In this document: positions 45,921-59,038 of the stretch, in pieces | Layout of the letters: each line of letters opens with the position of its first letter | Numbering within the stretch: position 1 is the stretch's first letter | Assembly (NCBI RefSeq): GCF_002162375.1 | Contig: NZ_CP021425.1 | Location: forward strand, 6,315,282 to 6,379,281 | DNA length: 64,000 bases | DNA from: Oleiphilus messinensis | Lineage (GTDB): Bacteria; Pseudomonadota; Gammaproteobacteria; Pseudomonadales; Oleiphilaceae | Reading direction: 5' to 3' | Notes under the pieces: generated by a model | The model's input: only the letters and a program-made list of their open reading frames with translations | What the model was told of the DNA's origin: nothing | The model's database searches: none | Position numbers and translations under genes: made by a program

Positions 45921-45940
45921 AAGTATTTTACAATTGACAC

Positions 45941-46363
45941 TTACTTCAGCTTGTTTCGCAATTGCTGAATTGCTCGCAATTGTGCAACTGCTTCGGCCAG
46001 CTGTGTCGCAGCGCGTGAGTAATCGAAATCCCCACTCTGGTTCGCCAACGCTTTTTCGGCTTCTTTCTTCGCCTCTATAGCTGCTGCCTCATCCATATCT
46101 GCTGCACGCTGTGCAGTGTCAGAAAGTATCGTTACGATACTTGGCTGAACTTCCAGAAAGCCACCGGATACGTAGTAAACCTCTTCCTCTCCGCCTTGTT
46201 TGATAACACGGATAGGACCTGGATTCAATTGAGTCAGCAATGGCGTGTGGCCAGGAGCGATACCCAGATCACCCTCGCTACCCGCAGCAATTACCATTTC
46301 AACGAGTCCTGAAAAGATTTCTTCTTCAGCACTTACGATATCGCAATGCACCGTAATACCCAT
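45941..46363 (-). CDS. atpC: ATP synthase F1 epsilon subunit
   Basis: The 140-aa epsilon subunit of the rotor stalk, which regulates hydrolysis. N-terminal beta-sandwich [17 protein letters not shown] with [16 protein letters not shown], then a C-terminal helical hairpin rich in Ala and Arg. Last gene of the atp operon, 27 nt after atpD, followed by a strong terminator. Confidence 0.96.
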   Translation of the reverse strand: MGITVHCDIVSAEEEIFSGLVEMVIAAGSEGDLGIAPGHTPLLTQLNPGPIRVIKQGGEEEVYYVSGGFLEVQPSIVTILSDTAQRAADMDEAAAIEAKKEAEKALANQSGDFDYSRAATQLAEAVAQLRAIQQLRNKLK

Positions 46364-46390
46364 ATGCTTTGCCTCTGTTAATTAAGGGTA

Positions 46391-47809
<1,419 letters not shown>

Positions 47810-48670
47810 TTAAACAGCTGCCGCGCCACCCACGATCTCGGAAATCTCCTGCGTAATCGCAGCCTGACGAGCCTTGTTGTAGACCAACTGCAACTCATCA
47901 ATCATTCCACCGGCATTATCGGTTGCGCTCTTCATCGCAATCATCCGGGCGGCTTGTTCACAGGCATTGTTTTCAACAACACCCTGGTACACCTGAGACT
48001 CAATAAAGCGAGTTAACAAACCGTCCAAAATAGGTTTTGCATCCGGCTCGTATATATAGTCCCAATGGTGCTGCATTTCTTTATCGTCAGCTGCCAACAA
48101 TGGCAGAAGCTGGATAACTTCAGGCTTTTGAGTCATTGTGTTGACAAACCGGTTGTGAACCACATACAAACGGTCGATTGTGCCTTGCTCATACGCATCC
48201 AACATCACTTTTACGGAGCCGATCAACTTCGCAGCGGAAGGATCATCACCCAAGTGAGTCAATGCAGCTAGAACATTACCTCCAAAACTTCGGAAGAAGC
48301 TCAAAGCTTTTTGACCAATTGCACAGATATCGATCTCAACACCCTGATCGTGCCATTGCTTCATTTCGGTTGTAACCTGCTTGAACAGGTTAGTATTCAA
48401 ACCTCCACAAAGCCCACGATCAGTTGAAACGACAATGTAGCCAACCCGTTTTACTTCACGCTCCTGCATATACAAGTGACGGTATTCCGGATTCGCATTT
48501 GCGATATGGCTGACCACAGCTCGAATTTTCTGAGCGTAAGGTTTGCCGGCACTCATGCGATCCTGAGCTTTACGCATCTTACTCGCCGCAACCATTTGCA
48601 TGGCACTGGTGATTTTCTGCGTGCTCTTGATACTTGATATCTTCGTGCGTATTTCTTTTCCGACGGCCAT
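47810..48670 (-). CDS. atpG: ATP synthase F1 gamma subunit
   Basis: The central rotor shaft of F1, 286 aa. N-terminal coiled coil begins [31 protein letters not shown], and the C-terminal helix contains [19 protein letters not shown], both diagnostic. Lies between atpA and atpD. Confidence 0.97.
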   Translation of the reverse strand: MAVGKEIRTKISSIKSTQKITSAMQMVAASKMRKAQDRMSAGKPYAQKIRAVVSHIANANPEYRHLYMQEREVKRVGYIVVSTDRGLCGGLNTNLFKQVTTEMKQWHDQGVEIDICAIGQKALSFFRSFGGNVLAALTHLGDDPSAAKLIGSVKVMLDAYEQGTIDRLYVVHNRFVNTMTQKPEVIQLLPLLAADDKEMQHHWDYIYEPDAKPILDGLLTRFIESQVYQGVVENNACEQAARMIAMKSATDNAGGMIDELQLVYNKARQAAITQEISEIVGGAAAV

Positions 48671-48736
48671 AGTTTCACTGCCTTTAAAAGCGCTAAACTT
48701 GGTGTGGTCAAGGGTTACTGACGTAACCCTTAGGCA

Positions 48737-50281
48737 TTACCAGGTTTGAGTTGCCTTGAATTTTTCCAGAGCGGCTTTGATGTCGGCAGCAATTTCATCA
48801 TTGTAATTGCCGTTGTCGCCAATCTTAGCCAGCAAATCCTGTTGTTCTGAGTTCATGTAAGAAATCAGAGATGCTTCAAAATCAACAACTTTCTTAACTT
48901 CGATATCATCCAGGAACCCTTCGTTTGCTGCGTACAGGATAACACCCATTACCGCAACACTCAGTGGGCTGAATTGCTTCTGTTTCATCAATTCGGTAAC
49001 GCGCTGACCGTGCTCCAATTGCTTACGGGTTGCATCATCAAGATCCGATGCAAACTGAGCAAAAGCTGCCAACTCTCGGTACTGAGCCAGTGCCAGACGA
49101 ATACCACCACCCAATTTCTTCATGATCTTGGTTTGTGCAGCACCACCAACACGGGATACAGAGATACCGGCGTTCATCGCAGGACGGATACCGGAGTTAA
49201 ACAGGTCGGTCTCAACGAAAATCTGACCATCAGTGATGGAGATTACGTTGGTCGGTACGAATGCAGATACGTCACCCGCTTGGGTTTCGATAATCGGCAG
49301 AGCAGTCAAAGAACCGGTTTGACCTTTCACTTCGCCATTTGTGTATTGCTCTACGTACTCAGCATTTACACGAGCTGCACGTTCCAGCAGACGGGAGTGT
49401 AAGTAGAAAACGTCCCCTGGGTATGCTTCACGTCCTGGTGGACGACGCAACAACAGGGAGATTTGACGATAGGCCCAAGCTTGCTTGGTCAAATCATCAT
49501 ATACGATCAATGCATCTTGCCCACGATCACGGAAGTATTCACCCATAGTACAACCTGCATAAGGCGCCAGGAACTGCGTAGACGCAGGATCTGCTGCACC
49601 CGCTGCAACCACGATAGTGTGGTCCATTGCACCGTGCTCTTCCAGTTTACGTACGACCGCTGCGATCGAAGATTGCTTCTGACCGATTGCAACGTAGATA
49701 CATTTAATACCCGTATTTTTCTGGTTAATGATGGTATCGATTGCAACCGCAGTTTTACCAATCTGACGGTCACCAATGATCAACTCACGCTGACCACGAC
49801 CGATTGGAACCATGGTATCGATTGCTTTCAAACCAGTTTGTACTGGCTCATCAACAGACTGACGTGCAATTACCCCTGGTGCCACTTTCTCGATTGGAGA
49901 CGTTTCAGTGGTTTCCAGTGGTCCCTTGCCATCAATTGGGTTACCCAGAGAATCAACAACACGACCCAAAAGCTGTTCACCAACCGGTACCTCAAGGATA
50001 CGACCGGTACATTTTGCTTTTTGGCCCTCTGCCAGTCCCTGGTAGTCACCAAGAACAACCGCACCTACTGAATCACGCTCAAGGTTAAGCGCCAAACCAT
50101 AAGTACCGTTATCAAATTCAATCATTTCACCGTACATCACGTCAGCCAGACCGTGGATCAAAACGATACCATCGGATACGCTAACGATTGTGCCCTCGGT
50201 GCGGGCTTCAGAAGTCACATCCAGCTTTTCAATGCGCTTCTTTATAATTTCGCTGATCTCTGAAGGATTCAGTTGCTGCAT
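48737..50281 (-). CDS. atpA: ATP synthase F1 alpha subunit
   Basis: The non-catalytic nucleotide-binding subunit, 514 aa. Walker A is GDRQIGKTA, and [10 protein letters not shown] carries the conserved arginine finger region. The N-terminus [18 protein letters not shown] is typical for gammaproteobacteria. Follows atpH after 24 nt. Confidence 0.98.
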   Translation of the reverse strand: MQQLNPSEISEIIKKRIEKLDVTSEARTEGTIVSVSDGIVLIHGLADVMYGEMIEFDNGTYGLALNLERDSVGAVVLGDYQGLAEGQKAKCTGRILEVPVGEQLLGRVVDSLGNPIDGKGPLETTETSPIEKVAPGVIARQSVDEPVQTGLKAIDTMVPIGRGQRELIIGDRQIGKTAVAIDTIINQKNTGIKCIYVAIGQKQSSIAAVVRKLEEHGAMDHTIVVAAGAADPASTQFLAPYAGCTMGEYFRDRGQDALIVYDDLTKQAWAYRQISLLLRRPPGREAYPGDVFYLHSRLLERAARVNAEYVEQYTNGEVKGQTGSLTALPIIETQAGDVSAFVPTNVISITDGQIFVETDLFNSGIRPAMNAGISVSRVGGAAQTKIMKKLGGGIRLALAQYRELAAFAQFASDLDDATRKQLEHGQRVTELMKQKQFSPLSVAVMGVILYAANEGFLDDIEVKKVVDFEASLISYMNSEQQDLLAKIGDNGNYNDEIAADIKAALEKFKATQTW

Positions 50282-50305
50282 GCCTATGTCCTCAAACCTA
50301 AATCT

Positions 50306-50842
50306 TTAGGAACCTATAGCCTCGGCCAGTTTTGCAAGCTTACCGCGCACGGATGCGTCTATAACAAGGTCGCCAGCCCGGATTACTGCTCCACCTAATA
50401 ATGTGCGATTGACAGATGAACTAATGTTCACTTTTCGCGCAAGTTTGGTAGACAGGGCTTTGGCAAGCGCTTTCTCTTGATCACTACTCAAATCAAATGC
50501 CGACTCGATAGAGACATCGACAGACTGTTCCTGCAATGCTTTCAATTGCTCGAACAGGCTTGAAATCTGAGGAATCAAAGTTAAACGCTTGTTTTCTGCC
50601 AGGACGCGTACCAAGTTTTGTCCTTGCTCGGATAACTTACCTTCACACACATCTGCAAATGCGTTGGCTTTCTGCTCATTGGTTAACGAAGGGTTATCTA
50701 ATACATCCTTCATTGTCACATCTTGAGCCACTTGAGACGCGAACGCCAACATTGCTGACCAGTCAGCAAGTTGATCGGCGCTCAATGCAGCCTGAAATGC
50801 CGCTTTCGCGTAAGGCCGGGCTATCGTAGATAATTCTGCCAT
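50306..50842 (-). CDS. atpH: ATP synthase F1 delta subunit
   Basis: The 178-aa OSCP-like subunit that joins F1 to the peripheral stalk. Recognised by STIARPYAKAAFQAA near the N-terminus and LLGGAVIRAGDLVIDASVRGKL near the C-terminus. Lies 12 nt after atpF. Confidence 0.97.
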   Translation of the reverse strand: MAELSTIARPYAKAAFQAALSADQLADWSAMLAFASQVAQDVTMKDVLDNPSLTNEQKANAFADVCEGKLSEQGQNLVRVLAENKRLTLIPQISSLFEQLKALQEQSVDVSIESAFDLSSDQEKALAKALSTKLARKVNISSSVNRTLLGGAVIRAGDLVIDASVRGKLAKLAEAIGS

Positions 50843-50854
50843 AGCAAACCTCTT

Positions 50855-51325
50855 TTAGAATTCCGCCGCGAGTTTATTTAACATGCCGGCGTGAGCTTTC
50901 TCATCAATAGAGGTTTCCAGAATTTTTTCGGCACCAGCAAGCGCAATTTTCGAAATCTCGGCACGCAAAGCTTCCTTAGCTCGATTGCTTTCCTGCTCAA
51001 TCTCCGCTTTTGCCGCAGCCAGAAGACGATCGCCTTCAGCTCGAGCCTGATCCTTAGCTTCTTCGACAATTTGATTGGAACGCTTGTTTGCTTGTTCGAT
51101 CAATTCCGCTGCCTGCTGTTTTGCTTCCCGCAATTCTTTAGCAGCTTTTTCCTGGGCCAATTCAAGATCGCGTGACGCACGGTCTGCAGCGTCAAGTCCA
51201 TCTGCAATTTTCTTTTGTCGCTCACGCAGTGCTTCCATTACTGGAGGCCATACGTATTTCATACAGAAAACGACAAAGATGAAAAATGAGATCGCTTGAC
51301 CAATCATTGTTAAGTTGATATTCAC
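50855..51325 (-). CDS. atpF: ATP synthase Fo b subunit
   Basis: The peripheral stalk subunit, 156 aa. A single N-terminal membrane helix ([18 protein letters not shown]) is followed by a long charged helix rich in Ala, Glu and Lys. Gene order and length match the E. coli protein. Confidence 0.97.
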   Translation of the reverse strand: MNINLTMIGQAISFFIFVVFCMKYVWPPVMEALRERQKKIADGLDAADRASRDLELAQEKAAKELREAKQQAAELIEQANKRSNQIVEEAKDQARAEGDRLLAAAKAEIEQESNRAKEALRAEISKIALAGAEKILETSIDEKAHAGMLNKLAAEF

Positions 51326-51373
51326 GTCAACACCTCTCGCCTTTCTTTAATGTTCGTAATTTCAGTGCCCTGA

Positions 51374-51655
<282 letters not shown>

Positions 51656-51685
51656 TTAATGTTTAAAGGATTGGTTAAAAAATTC

Positions 51686-52525
<840 letters not shown>

Positions 52526-52532
52526 TCAAACT

Positions 52533-52928
52533 CTATTTCTGCTGCGATTTCCGACCCAACACCCAAGGTGTGAGCCAATTCGTCATTAAACTGATGAAAA
52601 ATGTTAAAAAAAGCGCGAATACATCAAGAGGCTTGACCAATACAAACACCATAGTAAATGCTACAGCGGTTAATATCAGTTTGACGGCTTCTCCCGTGTA
52701 GAACGCTTTTACGATCTGTTGCGCAGCCCGGGCACCATTATGAGCGAATGCTTTGAATGCAAAGTAGGCATTGGGAATGACAAAAATACATCCTCCCAAA
52801 ACAGCGGAGTAAAACGACACTTCACCCCGAAATCCAAATGCGAGACTAACGACTGCCACAACAATAACCTGGACAATAATTACTCTTTCAATTGGCGGAC
52901 GTCTTATGTGACTCACCTGCATGTTCAC
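52533..52928 (-). CDS. atpI: ATP synthase accessory protein AtpI
   Basis: A 131-aa protein with four hydrophobic segments, first gene of the atp operon. Members of this family help assemble the c ring or take up magnesium. The start codon may be the first ATG or the one two codons later (MNMQVSHIRRPP). A promoter with near-consensus boxes lies about 120-145 nt upstream. Confidence 0.88.
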   Translation of the reverse strand: MNMQVSHIRRPPIERVIIVQVIVVAVVSLAFGFRGEVSFYSAVLGGCIFVIPNAYFAFKAFAHNGARAAQQIVKAFYTGEAVKLILTAVAFTMVFVLVKPLDVFALFLTFFISLMTNWLTPWVLGRKSQQK

Positions 52929-53045
52929 AAACTCACCTTCGTGTTTACAAACGATACCGTGGTTCGCCCCAACGTCTTATCTATTTGCTTTCCCCCGCCC
53001 TGATCAAGTACACAGATTTAATCTCCGCAACTTCAGGCGGGAAGG

Positions 53046-53074
53046 ATTATAGTGATAATAGCGTAGGCATTCAA
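53046..53074 (-). promoter_or_regulatory. Sigma70 promoter of the atp operon
   Basis: On the minus strand a -35 TTGAAT (53069-53074) and a -10 TATAAT (53046-53051) are separated by exactly 17 nt. The start of transcription would be near 53039, giving an atpI leader of about 110 nt. The rest of the 314-nt parB-atpI gap contains the palindrome at 53205 and nothing else that is clear. Confidence 0.8.
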
Positions 53075-53204
53075 CTGGATTCGCTGATTTACCAGGAAAA
53101 ATATGACTAAATTTCAGACGAATGGCCCACTTTATGCGTAGTGGGATGAAGTAACACTTACAATTTGTGTTACCTCTAAATAGGATCATCAACATGTAGT
53201 ACAG

Positions 53205-53221
53205 AACCTGTTTGAAACAGG
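53205..53221. repeat. 17-bp palindrome downstream of parB
   Basis: ACCTGTTT and AAACAGGT flank a single G. It lies about 20 nt beyond the parB stop. The arms are perfect, but no T-run follows on the minus strand, so it is at best a weak terminator and could be a protein-binding site. It does not match the usual parS core TGTTTCACGTGAAACA. Confidence 0.5.
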
Positions 53222-53242
53222 TGTTTGAATTTCCTTATAACA

Positions 53243-54130
53243 TTATTTTATATGCGCTAAAATTCCGTCCAGTTCATCAAGACTATTGTATTGAATAACC
53301 ACTTTACCTTTGCCTTGTGTACCGTGGCTGATTGCGACCTGGGCACCAATTCGCTCAGCCAGATCCCGCTCCAACCGGGTTATATCAGGATCTACCACAA
53401 CCGGGGTCTTAACCTCTTCTTTTTTCTGCTGGAGTTTACGAACAAGGGCTTCTGTTTGACGTACAGAAAGTGACCGGGCAATGACCACTTTAGCCGCTGC
53501 CAACTGTTCGGCTTCAGACAAACCAAGCAATGCTTTGCCATGCCCCATTTCAATATCACCATGCTCAAGCATGATACGTACTTCAGGGTGCAAACCGATT
53601 AAACGCAATAAATTGGTGATCGTAGTTCGGGATTTCCCCACCGCTTCTGCGACTTGTTGTTGGGTCAAACCAAACTCATTCTGCAAGCGCTGCAATGCCA
53701 TTGCTTCTTCAATTGGATTCAGGTTTTCCCGCTGAATATTCTCAATGAGGGCCATAGCAATGGCAGCTTCATCGTTAATTTCCCGAATAATCGCAGGGAT
53801 TTTATCCATACCCGCTAATTGAGTTGCTCTCCAGCGCCGCTCACCCGCAACGATCTCATACCGACCTTCTGTAATCGGACGAACTACAATGGGTTGCATA
53901 ACGCCTTGTTGCTTGATTGACTCTGCCAGTTCTTCAAGAGCTGTTGGATCCATATCCCGGCGGGGCTGATATTGCCCGCGCTGAATGAGCTCAACCGGTA
54001 AATCCCGAAGCTCTTTGTCCTGAATGCTCTTTTCTTCGGAAATCGAGGCTTGAGAGTTTTTCAATAAAGCTCCCAACCCCTTACCACCTAAGCCTTTAGT
54101 TTTTTTAACCATGGGGGATCCATTTGACAT
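53243..54130 (-). CDS. parB: Chromosome-partitioning protein ParB
   Basis: The CTPase/DNA-clamp that loads at parS sites near the origin. The N-terminus contains KGLGGKGLGALL, then GERRWRATQLAG (CTP-binding motif), a helix-turn-helix (LTQQQVAEAVGKSRTTITNLLRL) and a C-terminal dimerisation domain. Length 295 aa. Either the ATG at 54130 or the one six codons later (MVKKTKGLG) may be used; neither has a strong ribosome-binding site. Pairs with parA upstream after a 122-nt gap. Confidence 0.95.
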   Translation of the reverse strand: MSNGSPMVKKTKGLGGKGLGALLKNSQASISEEKSIQDKELRDLPVELIQRGQYQPRRDMDPTALEELAESIKQQGVMQPIVVRPITEGRYEIVAGERRWRATQLAGMDKIPAIIREINDEAAIAMALIENIQRENLNPIEEAMALQRLQNEFGLTQQQVAEAVGKSRTTITNLLRLIGLHPEVRIMLEHGDIEMGHGKALLGLSEAEQLAAAKVVIARSLSVRQTEALVRKLQQKKEEVKTPVVVDPDITRLERDLAERIGAQVAISHGTQGKGKVVIQYNSLDELDGILAHIK

Positions 54131-54252
54131 GTAGCGTATTGAACCTTTTTATCGTAAGAAACCGACTTAACCCACTCGACCTTGTGGTTCAGAAAATCAG
54201 GATACTCGGCGTAAGTCTTTGAATTATGATGCTGCACTGCAGTCGCAGCGCA

Positions 54253-55050
54253 TCACGCTGGTTCTGCAGCTTTCGAACTGTTGCGGATTTTGGCTTTTCG
54301 TACGATTTCACCTGCCACAGCGAGGTAGGCTACAGCACCACGGGATGACTTATCGTATTTCAGTGCGGGTAATCCATGACTGGGCGCTTCAGCCAAGCGA
54401 ACATTTCGGGGAACAACCGAGCCGTAAAGCTTATCCTCGAAGTACTCTTTCAGCTGTGCGGATACATCAAGGGTTAAACTGTTACGCGGGTCGTACATCG
54501 TCCGTAACAGACCCTCCACTTCTAACCCGGGATTGACCGTTTCTCGAATTTGTTCGATCGTGCTCATTAATGCCGCCAGACCTTCCAGTGCATAATATTC
54601 ACACTGCATCGGTATCAGCACACTATCTGCTGCAGATAACGCATTTACCGTTAACATGTTCAATGATGGAGGACAATCGATAAGCACAAAGTCATAGCGA
54701 TCCCGAATACTGTTTAATGCCAGTCGCAAACGATGTTCCCGGCCGATTTCACTCATTAGCTCAACTTCAGCGGCGGTCACATCACCATTCGATGGTAATA
54801 CATCAATATCAGCATTCTCGGAATGGACGATGACTTCGTCGATTTCCTTCTTTTTGGTCAACACTTCATAAACGGTATGCTCGACCTCATACTTGTCAAT
54901 ACCGCATCCCATGGTCGCATTACCCTGAGGATCCAGATCAACAAGTAACACCTTGCGTCTCATTGCAGCCAAAGACGCGGAGATATTTACACAACTGGTG
55001 GTTTTTCCAACCCCGCCTTTCTGGTTAGTCACTGCCATTATTCTGGCCAT
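54253..55050 (-). CDS. parA: Chromosome-partitioning ATPase ParA
   Basis: A 265-aa deviant Walker ATPase. NQKGGVGKTT is at residues 9-18, with LIDCPPSLNML for Walker B. It drives separation of origin regions together with ParB. It follows rsmG by 12 nt, the standard gidB-soj-spo0J order. Confidence 0.97.
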   Translation of the reverse strand: MARIMAVTNQKGGVGKTTSCVNISASLAAMRRKVLLVDLDPQGNATMGCGIDKYEVEHTVYEVLTKKKEIDEVIVHSENADIDVLPSNGDVTAAEVELMSEIGREHRLRLALNSIRDRYDFVLIDCPPSLNMLTVNALSAADSVLIPMQCEYYALEGLAALMSTIEQIRETVNPGLEVEGLLRTMYDPRNSLTLDVSAQLKEYFEDKLYGSVVPRNVRLAEAPSHGLPALKYDKSSRGAVAYLAVAGEIVRKAKIRNSSKAAEPA

Positions 55051-55062
55051 TGAGTAACTCCC

Positions 55063-55716
55063 TCAATCTGATAATGTGCCAATGATAAGCAAATGGCGTT
55101 CAGCTTCACAGTCTGGAAGCATTAGTTTTTCGGTTTTTTTTACTTCGTATCCATCGGGCAGAGCTTCCAGTTCCTGACTCGGAAATATACCTTTCATTGC
55201 CAGAAAAACCCCGTTATCACCGGGTAAATGTGCACACCAGTTCACCATGTTCTCAATTGCAGAGAAAGCGCGGGATAAAACCAGGTCAAACGGTTTATCC
55301 GGATGAAATTCATCAACTCGGGAATGGATAATTTCGATGTTCTGAAGATCCAGATCGAGTTTACATTGTGTCAGGAATCTCGTTTTTTTACTGTTACTAT
55401 CCAACAGCGTAAAAGCACGATCCGGATACATGATAGCCATAGGTATGCCGGGTAACCCCGGCCCAGTACCCACATCAATAATTCGCTGTCCAGTAATGTA
55501 GGGCGTCAACGTCAGACTATCCAGCAGATGTTTGCTAACCATTTCGGACGGATTTCGAATTGCGGTCAAATTGTACGCTTTATTCCACTTGACCAGTAAC
55601 TCAAGATAATCAAGTAACTGATCCTGTTGACCGGGCAGTAATTCAAGCTGCAGATACTTCACCCCAGCCTCAAGTTGCTTTGCCAGCAGTTCCCGATCTA
55701 TCAAAGCCATGTTCAT
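55063..55716 (-). CDS. rsmG: 16S rRNA (guanine-527-N7)-methyltransferase
   Basis: A SAM-dependent methyltransferase of 217 aa with IIDVGTGPGLPGIPMAIMYPD as motif I and VLSRAFSAIENMV downstream. The first ATG and the one two codons later (MALIDREL) are both possible. Follows mnmG after 70 nt. Confidence 0.96.
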   Translation of the reverse strand: MNMALIDRELLAKQLEAGVKYLQLELLPGQQDQLLDYLELLVKWNKAYNLTAIRNPSEMVSKHLLDSLTLTPYITGQRIIDVGTGPGLPGIPMAIMYPDRAFTLLDSNSKKTRFLTQCKLDLDLQNIEIIHSRVDEFHPDKPFDLVLSRAFSAIENMVNWCAHLPGDNGVFLAMKGIFPSQELEALPDGYEVKKTEKLMLPDCEAERHLLIIGTLSD

Positions 55717-55786
55717 TAGTTTAACTGTTTTCCTTTAAATTACGATCCGTATATGAAGCTTATCGATTCCGAAACGCATATCGAGA

Positions 55787-57673
55787 TCAAGCTGATACCT
55801 TGGTCAGCATAGAGCGTTTTTTCAACTGGATAATTAACAACGAAACCGCTGCTGGCGTCATTCCCTGTATGCGGGATGCCTGGGCAATCGTTGCGGGTTT
55901 TACCTGCACCAGTTTTTGTTGCAGTTCGTTTGAGAGGCCGGAAATTGAACAATAATCGAAATCATCCGGCAACGCTGTGTTTTCATAACGTTGCAGGCGC
56001 TCGATTTCTTCTTGCTGGCGTGAAATATACCCTTCATATTTCACCTGAATTTCCAATTGTTCTGCAACTTGTCGATTTTCGATCACGGTATCAGTAATCG
56101 ATTCAATTCGCTCGATCGTTAACTCAGGCCGACGTAATAAATCGGCCAGACAGTATTCTCGATTCAACGGACGCTCAAGAAATTGATTTGCTTTTCGAGC
56201 TTCAGCACTGTCAGGCTGGATCCAGGTTGAATTGAGGCGCTGACGCTGCTGTTCAATAGCCTCCCGTTTCTCGCAAAACGCCTGCCAGCGATCATCATCA
56301 ACAAGCCCCAATTCTCGGCCTTTTTCGGTAAGCCGTAAATCGGCATTATCTTCACGCAGCAGCAGGCGATATTCCGCGCGACTGGTAAACATCCGATAGG
56401 GTTCTTTAGTCCCCAACGTAATCAAATCATCAACCAAAACCCCCAGGTAAGCCTGGTCTCGAGTTGGCCACCAGGGATCTTTTTCCTGAGCTCGAAGTGC
56501 TGCGTTTACACCAGCCAATAAACCTTGTGCACCCGCTTCTTCGTAGCCAGTGGTACCATTGATTTGCCCGGCAAAATACAGGTTGTGGATAAATTTGTTT
56601 TCAAGTGAATGCGTCAATTCCTGAGGATTAAAGTAATCATATTCAATCGCATATCCCGGGCGTGTAATGTGAGCATTTTCGAACCCTCGAATTGATCTCA
56701 CCGCGGCGATTTGAATATCGAACGGTAACGATGTCGAAATTCCGTTCGGATAAAGCTCATGGGTCGTTAAGCCTTCCGGTTCGACAAAAATCTGGTGCGA
56801 GTCCTTGTCGGAAAAGCGGTTTATTTTATCTTCAATAGACGGACAATATCGGGGCCCAACACCTTCAATCTTCCCCGTAAACATGGGTGAGCGATCAAAT
56901 CCACTGCGAATAATATCATGTGTTTGTTCATTGGTTTTCGTGATGTAGCAGGAAATCTGCTGCGGATGATCTTCAAGACGACCCATGTATGACATCACTG
57001 GTACAGGCGTATCTCCGGGCTGTTCTTCCATAACCGAAAAATCAACACTTCGTGCATCAATACGGGGTGGCGTACCTGTTTTCAGGCGATCAACCTGAAA
57101 CGGAAGCTCCCGCAAACGTTGTGCCAGTGCAATGGAAGGCGCATCACCGGCACGACCACCGGACGAATTTTGCATCCCGATGTGAATAACACCACCGAGA
57201 AATGTTCCCGTCGTCAAAACCACCGTTTGAGCATGAAAACGAACCCCCATGTTCGTCACAACCCCTTTGACAGTCTCCCCCTCGACCATGATGTCATCTG
57301 CGGCTTGTTGAAACAAATCGAGGTTAGGCTGATTTTCAAGGATACTTCGAACGACCTGTTTGTACAGCAATCGATCCGCTTGAGCACGAGTTGCACGAAC
57401 CGCAGGCCCTTTGCGCGAATTTAATACTCGAAATTGAATCCCCCCCCGATCCGTAGCCAGCGCCATTGCACCACCCAAGGCATCAATCTCTTTCACCAAA
57501 TGGCTTTTGCCAATACCACCAATCGCCGGATTACATGACATTTGGCCCAAAGTCTCTATATTGTGGGTCAAAAGCAGGGTGCTACATCCCATTCGAGCAG
57601 CAGCTAATGCGGCTTCTGTGCCCGCATGTCCACCACCAATCACAATGACATCATAACGCTTTGGATAATCCAC
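55787..57673 (-). CDS. mnmG: tRNA U34 carboxymethylaminomethyl synthase subunit MnmG
   Basis: The FAD-dependent partner of MnmE, which together modify the wobble uridine of certain tRNAs. The FAD-binding motif [19 protein letters not shown] is at the N-terminus, and NPAIGGIGK and [11 protein letters not shown] are family signatures. The start is the GTG at 57673 ([11 protein letters not shown]), with AAGAGGG seven bases upstream, giving 628 aa against 629 in E. coli. A longer frame from 57751 would begin inside the -10 box of the promoter and is rejected. Confidence 0.96.
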   Translation of the reverse strand: MDYPKRYDVIVIGGGHAGTEAALAAARMGCSTLLLTHNIETLGQMSCNPAIGGIGKSHLVKEIDALGGAMALATDRGGIQFRVLNSRKGPAVRATRAQADRLLYKQVVRSILENQPNLDLFQQAADDIMVEGETVKGVVTNMGVRFHAQTVVLTTGTFLGGVIHIGMQNSSGGRAGDAPSIALAQRLRELPFQVDRLKTGTPPRIDARSVDFSVMEEQPGDTPVPVMSYMGRLEDHPQQISCYITKTNEQTHDIIRSGFDRSPMFTGKIEGVGPRYCPSIEDKINRFSDKDSHQIFVEPEGLTTHELYPNGISTSLPFDIQIAAVRSIRGFENAHITRPGYAIEYDYFNPQELTHSLENKFIHNLYFAGQINGTTGYEEAGAQGLLAGVNAALRAQEKDPWWPTRDQAYLGVLVDDLITLGTKEPYRMFTSRAEYRLLLREDNADLRLTEKGRELGLVDDDRWQAFCEKREAIEQQRQRLNSTWIQPDSAEARKANQFLERPLNREYCLADLLRRPELTIERIESITDTVIENRQVAEQLEIQVKYEGYISRQQEEIERLQRYENTALPDDFDYCSISGLSNELQQKLVQVKPATIAQASRIQGMTPAAVSLLIIQLKKRSMLTKVSA

Positions 57674-57749
57674 TATTGAACCCTCTTTACATGTAACCCG
57701 TAACTTGCATATAACCCATAGATCGCTCGAATACGCTTCGGCCGCGCGC

Positions 57750-57779
57750 ATTATACTGTATTGATTCAGAGATTATCAG
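57750..57779 (-). promoter_or_regulatory. mnmG promoter
   Basis: On the minus strand, -10 TATAAT (57750-57755) is preceded by CTGATA (57774-57779) with an 18-nt spacer. GCGCGCGGCCG follows the -10, a GC-rich discriminator typical of growth-rate and stringently controlled promoters. Confidence 0.6.
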
Positions 57780-57851
57780 TATCACTTGGTTATATTTTAA
57801 CCTTTTTAACGTAACTACTTTCGAACTCGAATCGAAACCCGTGCAAATGAG

Positions 57852-58157
57852 TTATCAACAACGCATAAAATTTCCAATCTGACAAGGCTATTTTTTACTC
57901 ATATTGGCTATAAAACAGGTTATTATCATTTTAATCAGTAGCTTATATACGCTTTCTGCAACGTTTATTAAGTAACTTATCCACAACATTCAGAAGCAAA
58001 ACGCGAGACTGAAAACATGTCAATATATTGTTTTTATTTAAATTTTTTTTTGAATTTAGAATAAAAAAACAGTTGACAAAAAAGATATCCACAGTTTTGA
58101 ATAATTTATTGACTGTGTAAAACTGGGAGCGCTGATAACCGGTTCATTTGGGGATAA
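57852..58157. other. AT-rich region with DnaA boxes upstream of mnmG
   Basis: Part of a 488-nt gap without genes (57674-58161). DnaA-box-like 9-mers are TTATCAACA (57852), TTATCCACA (57977, perfect), ATATCCACA (58085), TTTTACACA on the minus strand (58114-58122) and a one-mismatch box at 58149-58157. Long AT runs lie between them. The setting is that of E. coli oriC (beside gidA), but only one GATC occurs in the gap. Confidence 0.55.
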
Positions 58158-58161
58158 GTTT

Positions 58162-58968
58162 TTAGCGGGGAATACGAAAATTTGCAGCACTCATCAAATC
58201 AATGCCACATTTCAATTGGGAAACCCAATCTAAAAATGCCTTTATCATCGTTTTTCCCTTAAAATACTTACCATGTTGCGGCACAATCATTTCAACATCC
58301 AATTGACGTACCATCTCCACCCAAAGCCGTGTTATTTTTTGGGAACCCATATAGCGCCGATGAAAACCTGCCATGTTCTGTATATGCTGTTCAAAATCAC
58401 TGACTTCCAGCTCTCCATCAGCCCCCATTGAGGCGCCGATATCACCGGAAAACAAAATTTTGCTGACCGGATCATAAAATTGGATATTCCCGACCGAATG
58501 TAAAAAGTGTGCAGGCAGACAAATAATTTCGGTAGCACCAAATGGAACACGCATCCCTTCGTCCGGTACAGCGATGATGCGATCAAAAACGGCACCCGCC
58601 AGAGTTTTATTGACATATTCTGAGGCTAAATGTGGTAAAAAGCGTGCCCAAAGTCGCGGAGTAATGACACTACACTGAGTGTGTAATAACCATTTGTCTA
58701 ATGACGAAATAATATCGGGGTCTTGGTGTGAAGCAAAAATATAGCGTAGCGCTTTTAAATCATAATCTCTGGCTAATTCAATCGTAAGCGCGTTATAGGT
58801 TAAGTCTCCACCCGGGTCGATTAGCGCAAAATCATCACCGTCAGCAATTAAAAATTGATTGGACTGAACCCCTTCTCCTTCAACCAAATCACTGAAAAGC
58901 AAGCATCGATGCTGATTTTCATTAAATAGTTCAGTAGGCCTTACTGTAAATACTTGGGCTGCCTTCAT
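58162..58968 (-). CDS. MBL-fold protein, flavodiiron/ODP-like
   Basis: A 268-aa metallo-beta-lactamase-fold protein related to the di-iron domain of flavodiiron proteins and ODP oxygen sensors. The first metal motif is SHQDPDII (H-x-D-x-D) in place of the usual HxHxDH; later ligands are visible in LPAHFLHSVG, FSGDIGAS and VPQHGKYF. No flavodoxin domain follows. Possible roles are oxygen or NO binding or an unknown hydrolase activity. It lies between mnmE and the DnaA-box region, with a 70-nt gap to mnmE. Confidence 0.7.
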   Translation of the reverse strand: MKAAQVFTVRPTELFNENQHRCLLFSDLVEGEGVQSNQFLIADGDDFALIDPGGDLTYNALTIELARDYDLKALRYIFASHQDPDIISSLDKWLLHTQCSVITPRLWARFLPHLASEYVNKTLAGAVFDRIIAVPDEGMRVPFGATEIICLPAHFLHSVGNIQFYDPVSKILFSGDIGASMGADGELEVSDFEQHIQNMAGFHRRYMGSQKITRLWVEMVRQLDVEMIVPQHGKYFKGKTMIKAFLDWVSQLKCGIDLMSAANFRIPR

Positions 58969-59038
58969 AGCATGACCTCAGCCGGATGATATTTGAGCAG
59001 TATAGACCAAAGAATCTGAACAACAACGGATTGAAAAA

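Noticed and set aside
49463..50071. 202-aa ORF antisense to atpA
   Set aside because: Shadow frame of a highly conserved gene.
55787..57751. 654-residue MnmG
   Set aside because: The added N-terminus would begin within the -10 box of the mnmG promoter; GTG at 57673 has a good ribosome-binding site and gives the family length.
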